Positions 53,401 to 60,305 of a stretch of 64,000 nt of DNA are shown here, piece by piece. The DNA lies in the NCBI GenBank assembly GCA_002471275.1, contig DKPQ01000017.1, forward strand, positions 806,001-870,000, in the 5' to 3' direction. The translations under genes and the position numbers were made by a program. Position 1 is the first letter of the stretch; every line of letters starts with the position of its first letter. The notes beneath the pieces were generated by a model. That model saw nothing but the letters and a program-made list of their open reading frames with translations, had not been told where the DNA came from and did no database searches. This DNA is from Flammeovirgaceae bacterium UBA7330. Its GTDB lineage: Bacteria; Bacteroidota; Bacteroidia; Cytophagales; Cyclobacteriaceae.

Positions 53401-54887
53401 ATAATCCGCTTATTGAACCTTTTGATACGCTTTTCTTCCAGGTAAATGAAGATGAGCCCCTGGATTTTTGTATCGATGCCATTGATCCTGACGGTGACCC
53501 TATTATTTTGACGGATGCGGTATCTGTTGATGGAAATGGTAGCTATGTAATTACGGATGCTGATAACTTATGTGTTTCTTTTACTCCAAATACTGATTTT
53601 AATGGATCAGATGAAGGTTTACTTACAGTTTGCGAAAGTGTGGGGTCTGACCCACAATGTGCATCGATCATTGTAATTGTGGAAGTGCTGCCTGTAAATG
53701 ATCCACCGGTAATCAATGATGGGACCAATGCTGTAGATACGCTTTATTACAATACCAATGAAGATGAACCATTGGATATATGCCTGATGGCCATTGACGT
53801 GGATGATGTTACTATCACATTGGACCAGGTGAATATTTTAGGTTTGGGAGGTAGTTTTGATTTAGGGAGTCCCGATGATTTATGTACCACCTTTAATCCT
53901 GATCAGGATTTCAATGGAGTGGTAATAGCCGAAGTCATCGTATGTGATGGTCAGGATCCGGCCTTATGTGACTCAGTAATTATCGTGATAGACGTATTAC
54001 CGATAAATGATCCCCCCGGTTTCACGAATGAAGGGATTGTCAACGATACCCTATCAATCACAACACTTGAAGATGTTGAGGTAGCTTTTTGTCTCGGTAT
54101 CGATGACCCTGAGGGTAATTTCACCACAAATCCGACAGTTTCATCCACAACCAACCTTGGAGATTACTCCCTCGATGTTGATGTTGAGTATTGTTTCCTT
54201 TTTACTCCATTTGCTGAAATCAATGGTGTAGAATACGCCACAGTCGAAATTTGTGACGATGATGGCGCTTGTTCTTCGGTGGTTGTTGAGATAGTCTTAG
54301 TGCCCGTAAATGACCCTCCAGTGGGTCAAGCCGATACTTATGAACACGACATCTATACGTCTTTTAGTGGTGATCTGGCAGCAAATGATATGGACCCTGA
54401 GGGAACCAGACTTCAGGTGACAATTGCTGATGGTTCAGGGTTACATGGTAATCTTGAACTGTCTTCGAATGGCGAATTTGTTTATACTCCATCCAGGGAT
54501 TTCGTAGGTAAGGAGGAGTTTACCTACCAGCTTTGTGATGAAGGAGATCCTGTAGCTTGTGTACTGGTTACAGTGACATTCGAACTCAATGATCCGCTTA
54601 TCGTATGGCAGGCTGTATCACCTAATGGAGACAACATGAATGATGTCTGGATCATTGAAGGCATTGATCTGTTCCCGGACAACAGCGTTCAAATATTTGA
54701 TAGGTACAGTAATCTGATCTTTGAGATTGAGGGATACAACAATCAGGATAAAGTATGGTTTGGCCAGTCTAACAGAGGGTTGTTTTCTCATGAAGCATCA
54801 GACGGGACGTACTTCTATAAGATTGATTTGGGAGATGAAAAGGTGAGTAAACCTTTGAGTGGTTTTATCATATTAAAGGTGAATTAA
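50478..54887 (+). CDS. Giant T9SS type-B sorted adhesin-like protein with tandem repeats
   Basis: The 1469-residue secreted protein has a signal peptide (1-23, ending GYAQ), a DOMON-like N-terminal region (about 25-270) with paired Cys, an Ig-like segment, then many cadherin/tandem-95 repeats. The repeats are marked by NDPP linkers (VNDPP, QNDPP, INDPP, at least six). The C-terminal 90 residues are the type-B sorting domain (SPNGDNMNDVWIIEG, then VQIFDRYSNLIFEI, DGTYFYKIDLG, GFIILKVN). It is exported through the T9SS and probably stays on the surface. It heads a gapless operon with its PorP/SprF partner. Confidence 0.9.
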   Translation: MTSFRQILFSLICLVWVWAGYAQQRGQILKAGDSVLDPNGDGYITASGGPFSIDGYYVDEFELKMFGLPIAGDGETDGDAQQSCSTTDLATDTTGFSSYGVLENGNLIFRFRLAGNRPSVESYTILIDTDNRIGPSDPNYTPDNPGFEVDITLIKNKSQGVFVYNIDGIDNCPTPLAGYPFSTHFQSSVAGTTSCNDADYFYDFYIPFQVLTDEFGITAQTELRFMAVTNVSATCAMSGNISDVGGVNDDNYSSLEEMFVALSESQCPTAIEDLCQTCDGFKVGTTEKPDINQPVKVGESLITGTSESLANIFVSVFDGTGSLVEDLTTASDIDGNWELTLAQPLQNEDSITARAQIEGSCSSGISESDISFALVIVNTPPVISGSTGNLNYTENADPLLIFDDLSISDADDTEMDSAWVTVTANYNISEDVITLPPGQGLDISWEPSLTRVKIFGQASLVVYESVIQGIAYSNSSDDPDLAVRSFSIMVHDGLDESNVLSRSFDITPVNDPAVLSGDASIIPYTESDTDVIIENTLVIFDLDDNFFEGATISFTQGYDAVEDTLQFTDQNGITGSFDDGTGLLTLSGSASLADYQTALRSIKYENLHAGNDGVEVIDDPTTRIIVFRIDDGDDLSNVHSVSIDMDIGPNVAPIFVDNLTDKNPVDTVVMNLLEDSVLDSCLVAFDADGDPVNLQPGFSYENGVGTVVLAPSGGLCFTFTPDANYSGSEYVSFTGCDEVSSGSLCDNVVVEFNVIPVNDPPDIVDESNNPIDTVYYTATEDIADNFCIDAIDIESNTLEFSEAVSVAGNGIPTIPDPNTLCFDYVSNMDYYGNDTLRLVVCEQGSTTQCDTLVAIIEILPQNDPPVIHVGGLPVDTVYFDALEDVITQMCVTATDPDMDALEVVDASTIEGPGIFEHLPLGDLCFFFQSEKDSTGMVYGEIVVCDNASTALCDTVVVAVNVIPQNDPPVIVDEDNNPLIEPFDTLFFQVNEDEPLDFCIDAIDPDGDPIILTDAVSVDGNGSYVITDADNLCVSFTPNTDFNGSDEGLLTVCESVGSDPQCASIIVIVEVLPVNDPPVINDGTNAVDTLYYNTNEDEPLDICLMAIDVDDVTITLDQVNILGLGGSFDLGSPDDLCTTFNPDQDFNGVVIAEVIVCDGQDPALCDSVIIVIDVLPINDPPGFTNEGIVNDTLSITTLEDVEVAFCLGIDDPEGNFTTNPTVSSTTNLGDYSLDVDVEYCFLFTPFAEINGVEYATVEICDDDGACSSVVVEIVLVPVNDPPVGQADTYEHDIYTSFSGDLAANDMDPEGTRLQVTIADGSGLHGNLELSSNGEFVYTPSRDFVGKEEFTYQLCDEGDPVACVLVTVTFELNDPLIVWQAVSPNGDNMNDVWIIEGIDLFPDNSVQIFDRYSNLIFEIEGYNNQDKVWFGQSNRGLFSHEASDGTYFYKIDLGDEKVSKPLSGFIILKVN

Positions 54888-55799
54888 ATGCGCTTATTCT
54901 TACTCATATTATATACATCCATTTCCTTCCTGGCTTTGGGCCAGCAGCAAGCTACATTCAGTCAATATATGTTTAATGGGTTGGCCATCAACCCGGCTTA
55001 TGCAGGCTCGAGTGGGGTTTTGACTGGTACTGCTCTGGTCAGATATCAATCCCTGGGACTTGAAGGTGCACCGAATACACAGACTTTTGCCATTCATTCT
55101 CCGCTCCTAAATGAAAATGTAGCTGTTGGATTGTTGGCCGTAAGAGACAATATTTCTATTATCAATCAATATTCACTGAGTGGGATTTATGCTTATCGGA
55201 TAAAATTTACCGAATGGAATAAACTGGCATTTGGGATACAGGCTGGATTTAATTCGTTAGATGCCCAGTATTCAAAGGCAAGGATCCAAAACCCCAATGA
55301 TCCGGTTTTCCAGGAAGATGTGAGGTCTTTCAGGCCAAATTTTGGATTAGGGATATATTATCATTCTCAGCTTTATTTTGTCGGCCTGTCAATTCCTCAG
55401 CTGGCCAATAATGTTTTTGACAGAGGCACCGATCTACAGACAATCAGACAAGAAAACCCAATAATTTTAACAGGAGGGTATGTGTTTCGTGTTAACCGGC
55501 TGATTAATTTCAAGCCTTCTGCCTTACTCAAGTATGTAGCCAATGACTTTGTAGAGTACAACATCAATGCACAGCTATCCTTCGATGATGTGCTTTGGGT
55601 AGGGGCATCGTTGAAGATACTCAATGCTGTTGACCTGATGACTGAGGTGCAGTTGACACGACAGCTGCGTTTTGGATATGCATATACCCACACCATCAAT
55701 GATCTCAGTGTGATCGATTTAGGTTCGCATGAGGTCATGGTCAGTTATAGATTCTTATATCCTCCTAAGGAAGGACTTATTTCTCCGAGATATTTTTAA
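54888..55799 (+). CDS. PorP/SprF family T9SS membrane protein
   Basis: The 303-residue outer-membrane barrel has a signal peptide (1-18, ending ALGQ) and the family opening QQATFSQYMFNGLAINPAYAG. Further strands include the FRPNFGLGIYYHSQLYFVGLSIPQL segment. PorP/SprF proteins hold specific type-B T9SS cargo at the cell surface. Its ATG follows the cargo stop without a gap, and its TAA is directly followed by the next ATG, so the three genes are one unit. Confidence 0.93.
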   Translation: MRLFLLILYTSISFLALGQQQATFSQYMFNGLAINPAYAGSSGVLTGTALVRYQSLGLEGAPNTQTFAIHSPLLNENVAVGLLAVRDNISIINQYSLSGIYAYRIKFTEWNKLAFGIQAGFNSLDAQYSKARIQNPNDPVFQEDVRSFRPNFGLGIYYHSQLYFVGLSIPQLANNVFDRGTDLQTIRQENPIILTGGYVFRVNRLINFKPSALLKYVANDFVEYNINAQLSFDDVLWVGASLKILNAVDLMTEVQLTRQLRFGYAYTHTINDLSVIDLGSHEVMVSYRFLYPPKEGLISPRYF

Positions 55800-58004
55800 A
55801 TGAGATTTTTTACCATCATAGGACTACTTCTGGCTGTCATGTTTGCTCAAGCTCAGAATACAGATATCACTACCTTATTTATGAGTGATTGGCAGAAAGC
55901 AGAAAGGCATTATGAAAAATGGGCTTATAAAAATGCCATAGAGCTGTATGAACGGATGTTGGAAAAGAATCCCAATGAATTGCGTGCAAAAGTCAGGATA
56001 GCAGAGTGCTATGCTGAACTAAATGAGCTTGATCTCGCAGTAAACTGGTATCGTCAAATCATTGATTTTAATGACCTGGAACCGATCCACTATTATAACT
56101 ATGCTCAGGCATTGTCCATGATTGGTGACTATGCCGAAGCTAAAACCTGGTATGAAGTCTATGGTGAGCAGACAGGTGATCTTCGCGCCAAACTGAAAAT
56201 GGACTTTATTGAAGTAATGGATCAATATCGTAAAGACCCGTCCATGGTATACTTTAATAATCTCAAAATCAATTCGGAGAATTCTGATTTTGGTATGACC
56301 CCTTTCAAGGATGGGTTCGTGTTTCTCAGTGCACGTGATCAGGACCTGTTTATCAAATACAAGGATTCCTACCAATCAGCTTTGGATGAAGAGGATCCTT
56401 ATGAGGCCCGATTGGATCTTTACTTTACCAGAAAGAGTGATTCTAGCTTTGCTGATGTAGAAAAAGTTCATGACATCAACACTCGATTTCATGAAGGACC
56501 CCTTGCTTTTTTCCATGATGGACAACGGGTGATTTTCACACGCAATAATTTCTATGAGCGTAAGAAGAAGACAAGCAAAGATGGAAAAGTAAAGCTGAAG
56601 CTATTTATGGCCAAAAGTGGAAAAGAAGGTCATTGGGAAGATATACAACCTTTCCCTTACAATAGTGATGAGTACTCCACTGGTCATCCGGCGCTTAATC
56701 TAACCGACGATATGTTGTACTTTTCATCCGATATGCCTGGTGGTATGGGTGGAAGCGATCTTTATTACTCAGTATTGAAAAACGGTAAATGGGGACCTCC
56801 CGTAAATCTTGGACCGGAAATCAATACCGCTGGAGATGAAATGTTTCCGTACTTTTCTTATGACGGAAATTTATATTTTTCTTCAAACGGCCATGGTGGT
56901 TTTGGGGGGCTGGATATTTATCGGGCGTATCCAAAAGGTTTAACCTATGGCAACGTGGAGAATCTGGGTACACCACTTAATTCAAGAAAAGATGATTTTG
57001 CGTTTTATCTGGGCAATGGAGGACGAACAGGATTCCTGTCGAGCAACCGAAAAGGAGGAGTGGGCAGCGATGATATCTATGAGTTTAATATTCAATTTTT
57101 AGGGATTATAGGGCAGGTCTTTGAAAGGTATTCTGGAGAATTGATCCCTGGAGCAGAAGTGATCATTACAGATGAGAATACGCAAAGAACATTCCTTCTG
57201 GAATCTGATCAGGGTGGCCAGTTTCGACTGGACTTGCCTATTGATTCCAAATACTATCTGGTAGCTCAAAAGGAAGGTTATTCCGAAGACGGATATACCC
57301 GGGTAAGCTCTGATGTAGACAGGTTTGAAACGGACACTGTGAATGTATATCTGTGGAAACACAGATTGTTTGCCGAAGGTAGGATATTTAGCAATGAGAC
57401 TCAGCAACTTATGGGAGGCACTACCATAAGTGTTGATGACCTTACAGATGATAAACATGTAGAGATGATCACAGGATCCGATGGTTCTTATTTTTATGTT
57501 TTGCGTCCTGACAGGGAATATAAGTTCACAGCAAATGCACCTGGTCACATATCAAAAAGTTTTGTACTTAGTACAGCCGGGATGAATGGCGAAGACACCC
57601 TGAAAAATGATATTGTTTTAGAAGAGACTTTTATTGATAAGACAACGGTATTCTTTGATTTTGATAAGTCGGATTTGAAGGACGAGGCCATTCAGGAAAT
57701 AAACAAAATGATCGCTGTGTTGAAGAAACATAAGGAAACCTTTATGGTTATTAGTGCTCATGCAGACGCACAGGGCACGATTGAATATAATAAGGACTTA
57801 TCCGATAGAAGGGCCCTGGCAGTGGTAAAATACCTCAAATCAAAAGGCATCAAGGAAGACCGTATCGACTGGTTTGGGTTTGGTGAGCAATTATTACTCA
57901 ATCAATGTAGCGACGGAGTGGAATGTGAGGAAGTAGATCATTCAAAAAACCGGCGAGCAGAGCTGAAAATTGAAGATCCTAACTCCAGAAGTCAGGGAAC
58001 ATAA
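55800..58004 (+). CDS. TPR-PD40-OmpA protein of the T9SS operon
   Basis: The 734-residue protein has a signal peptide (1-18, ending AQAQ), TPRs (about 25-140, with AERHYEKWAYKNAIELYERML-like helices), PD40 propeller repeats (about 150-430, with DDMLYFSSDMPGGMGGSDLYYS and LYFSSNGHGGFGGLDIYRA), two carboxypeptidase-regulatory-like domains and a C-terminal OmpA domain (about 610-734). It probably anchors the PorP/SprF-cargo complex to peptidoglycan. Its design matches PorE-like proteins. It ends the T9SS operon. Confidence 0.88.
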   Translation: MRFFTIIGLLLAVMFAQAQNTDITTLFMSDWQKAERHYEKWAYKNAIELYERMLEKNPNELRAKVRIAECYAELNELDLAVNWYRQIIDFNDLEPIHYYNYAQALSMIGDYAEAKTWYEVYGEQTGDLRAKLKMDFIEVMDQYRKDPSMVYFNNLKINSENSDFGMTPFKDGFVFLSARDQDLFIKYKDSYQSALDEEDPYEARLDLYFTRKSDSSFADVEKVHDINTRFHEGPLAFFHDGQRVIFTRNNFYERKKKTSKDGKVKLKLFMAKSGKEGHWEDIQPFPYNSDEYSTGHPALNLTDDMLYFSSDMPGGMGGSDLYYSVLKNGKWGPPVNLGPEINTAGDEMFPYFSYDGNLYFSSNGHGGFGGLDIYRAYPKGLTYGNVENLGTPLNSRKDDFAFYLGNGGRTGFLSSNRKGGVGSDDIYEFNIQFLGIIGQVFERYSGELIPGAEVIITDENTQRTFLLESDQGGQFRLDLPIDSKYYLVAQKEGYSEDGYTRVSSDVDRFETDTVNVYLWKHRLFAEGRIFSNETQQLMGGTTISVDDLTDDKHVEMITGSDGSYFYVLRPDREYKFTANAPGHISKSFVLSTAGMNGEDTLKNDIVLEETFIDKTTVFFDFDKSDLKDEAIQEINKMIAVLKKHKETFMVISAHADAQGTIEYNKDLSDRRALAVVKYLKSKGIKEDRIDWFGFGEQLLLNQCSDGVECEEVDHSKNRRAELKIEDPNSRSQGT

Positions 58005-58080
58005 GGTTATTGCGCCAAAGCGATTATTCTCGTAATTCAGCATTATTATTTCACAAACCGGAATGTTATTTTGGCTTACA

Positions 58081-58992
58081 TTATTTAAAGAACTGAACCT
58101 GTGTGAGATCTTCAGATATTTCCCACAACTTCTCCTGTGCACTACTATCTTTCGAAGCAGCGCTTGAATCCACCAGCTCAGGAGCACCCTGATACTCTCT
58201 GAATCCATTGGGGCCATAATACTCACCACCTTTTGCTTTGGGATCAAGCGCAGCCCGCAACAAGGGTAATGCCGCCTTTTCTGTAGAACTAAACAGGAGA
58301 GGAGATATTATCCTGGCCAGGAATTTTACAAACAGGCTAAAATGGTCGATTAGTTCGGTAAGTGTAACTCCCGGATGTGCTGCCAGGGCTTTGGTCTGAT
58401 AACCTTTTGATCTTAATTTCTTATCGAGTTGATAGGCAAACATCAGGCATGCCAATTTGCTCTGAGCATAAGCTGCAAATTCTTTGTAGCCTTTTTTAAA
58501 ATGCAGATCATCAAACCTGATGTGACTGCGTCTGTGAGAAAGGCTACTTACCATTACCACCCGCGATCCCTGGGTCTTCTCCAGGGTTTCCAGCAGCAAA
58601 GCAGTCAATGTGAAATGCCCGAGATAATTGGCGGCCAGTTGCCCCTCAAATCCATCTTCAGTAATTTCATAGGGCGTCATCATAATACCTGCATTGTTAA
58701 CGAGCAGGTCAAGCTGTTTGTAGTGCAGGAAAAATTGTTTGACAAATGTCCGAACAGTGCTTTGCTTACTCAGATCAATTTCCAGACATTTCAACCTGGC
58801 ATCCGGGTAAACAGCTTTGATTGAGGTCTTGGCTTTCTCAGCTTTTATCATGTTCCTGCAGGCCAAAACAACTTCAAAATCCTTTTTCGCAAGTGACAAA
58901 GCAGTCTCATATCCCAATCCTGTATTGGCCCCGGTAACAATGGCCAGTTTCCCCTTTTTTGAGGGAATGGAGTTTAGATCAAAAGGTTCCAT
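58081..58992 (-). CDS. SDR family oxidoreductase (retinol dehydrogenase-like)
   Basis: The 303-residue protein has the TGANTGLG cofactor motif at 20-27, NNAG at 99-102, Ser150, and the catalytic Tyr175/Lys179 (YAQSK). The set FEGQLAANYLGHFTLT, VMVSSLSHR, AAHPGVTLTEL is typical of the WW-domain-oxidoreductase/retinol-dehydrogenase-like branch of SDRs. The substrate is unknown. It stands alone, convergent with the T9SS operon. No terminator is visible in the 76 bp between. Confidence 0.88.
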   Translation of the reverse strand: MEPFDLNSIPSKKGKLAIVTGANTGLGYETALSLAKKDFEVVLACRNMIKAEKAKTSIKAVYPDARLKCLEIDLSKQSTVRTFVKQFFLHYKQLDLLVNNAGIMMTPYEITEDGFEGQLAANYLGHFTLTALLLETLEKTQGSRVVMVSSLSHRRSHIRFDDLHFKKGYKEFAAYAQSKLACLMFAYQLDKKLRSKGYQTKALAAHPGVTLTELIDHFSLFVKFLARIISPLLFSSTEKAALPLLRAALDPKAKGGEYYGPNGFREYQGAPELVDSSAASKDSSAQEKLWEISEDLTQVQFFK

Positions 58993-59118
58993 ATCCTAAT
59001 AGACTCAATTCCGTCCATTATGTTTTCAATTATCTGTTTGATTCAAATCATCTCTTTAATTGATCGTTCTCATGTGGACATCGTGTTTCCTTGAATAACT
59101 TGATGCACAAACATAAGG

Positions 59119-59970
59119 ATGATGGAAACACTACAGGCAGACAAAATCAAAACCCAATACAAAGCGGAGGTGCTACGAAGCAATCGTGTTACGTCTGATC
59201 AGATGGAGGAGATACGCGAAATTACATTGAAAGTGGAGAATCCTAACTTTCAATGTGGAATCAATCAATGTATTGGCGTGCTTATTGAAGAACCGGGGCT
59301 TACATTTCATCATCGCTTTTATACCATAGCCAAAGTATCTTCTAAAGAGACAGAACAAGACCGCTTTACCATTATGGTGAAACGATGCAACTACATTGAT
59401 TCGTTTACTGGTGAAGAAGTGCAGGGATTGGCTTCAAATTACCTGTGCGATAGAAAAATGGGAGAACAAATTACCATTACAGGACCATACCCATTGCCAT
59501 TTGAAATACCTGAGGATAATTATGCAAACATGATAATGGTTGGTCTAGGCACAGGTATTGTTCCCTTCCGTGGGTTAATTAAGTATATCCATGAGACCCG
59601 AAAAACCTGGAATGGTAAGATCAGGTTGTTTCATGGAGCCAAAAATGGTCTTGAGCTATTGTATACGAATGACAAAGAATCGGATACTGCCCAGTACTAT
59701 GATGACAATACCTACTATGCACTCAATGACCTGAGCCCCCGCCCATACTGGATGGATACCCTTACAAAATCGCCTGAAATAGAAAAAAGGGCAGAGGAAA
59801 TACTCGATCTCTTGTGGCAATCCAACACGTATGTATATGTAGCTGGAGATAAAAGAATCCTGGATAACCTTGAGACCATCTTCTCAACAATTATTGGATC
59901 AAAGGTTAAATGGGCCATCAGGAAAGCTGACCTTGTGAGAAGTAAAAGGTGGATTGAGGTGATTTATTAA
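59119..59970 (+). CDS. FAD-dependent ferredoxin/flavodoxin-NADP reductase-like protein
   Basis: The 283-residue enzyme has an FNR-type FAD-binding barrel (about 1-135), with HRFYTIAK in place of the usual RxYS. A NAD(P)-binding half (about 140-283) has MVGLGTGIVPFRGLIKYI, YVYVAGDKRIL and a C-terminal RWIEVIY aromatic end. It passes electrons between NADPH and a small protein carrier. It starts at the ATG 59119, preceded by AAGG, with a second ATG next to it. No partner ferredoxin is nearby. Confidence 0.82.
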   Translation: MMETLQADKIKTQYKAEVLRSNRVTSDQMEEIREITLKVENPNFQCGINQCIGVLIEEPGLTFHHRFYTIAKVSSKETEQDRFTIMVKRCNYIDSFTGEEVQGLASNYLCDRKMGEQITITGPYPLPFEIPEDNYANMIMVGLGTGIVPFRGLIKYIHETRKTWNGKIRLFHGAKNGLELLYTNDKESDTAQYYDDNTYYALNDLSPRPYWMDTLTKSPEIEKRAEEILDLLWQSNTYVYVAGDKRILDNLETIFSTIIGSKVKWAIRKADLVRSKRWIEVIY

Positions 59971-59972
59971 TG

Positions 59973-60173
59973 TTAAGCAAGTCCTACGAGTTTAAATGGC
60001 AACATCAGGATCGCAAAAACAAACCCCAGGAAGGCAGTCAGTAAAAGACCAAAAGCCTTGAAGAATAGTGACAGCAGGAGTATTAAAGGGAGAAAAATAA
60101 GCATTAGTAATCCCAGTGGCCAGCAAACGGATAACAGGATTAAAAAGAGTAGAACAATGATGAGTGCCTTCAT
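59973..60173 (-). CDS. Small hydrophobic membrane protein
   Basis: The 66-residue protein is almost wholly hydrophobic, with two or three probable membrane helices and only a few Lys. It is convergent with the FNR gene, only 2 bp from its stop. It is preceded by an upstream region (60174-60304) holding GACACT repeats. I do not recognise a family. The composition supports a real membrane protein, but such frames can also arise by chance. Confidence 0.55.
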   Translation of the reverse strand: MKALIIVLLFLILLSVCWPLGLLMLIFLPLILLLSLFFKAFGLLLTAFLGFVFAILMLPFKLVGLA

Positions 60174-60263
60174 ATTTATTTGTTTCTACCTCTTACACAA
60201 ATTATCAGCCAAAATTATAATCAACTGAAAATGAGCGTTTTGCGATTTTATTGTTGACCACCC

Positions 60264-60305
60264 AGTGTCTAAGAACGGACACTTGACAGGCTGAATTCGG
60301 ACACT
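60264..60305. promoter_or_regulatory. Repeated GACACT operator-like sites
   Basis: AGTGTC (60264-60269), eight bases, GACACT (60278-60283) form a dyad, and a further GACACT lies at 60300-60305. The last two copies are 22 bp apart (two turns), each within CGGACACTT. It lies between the end of the TonB-receptor gene and the start of the small membrane-protein gene (minus strand), so it may control the latter. Confidence 0.4.

Noticed and set aside
52400..54400. Nucleotide repeats in the giant T9SS gene as a mobile or slipped repeat
   Set aside because: Similarity is at protein level (NDPP linkers) with diverged DNA, so these are old domain duplications.
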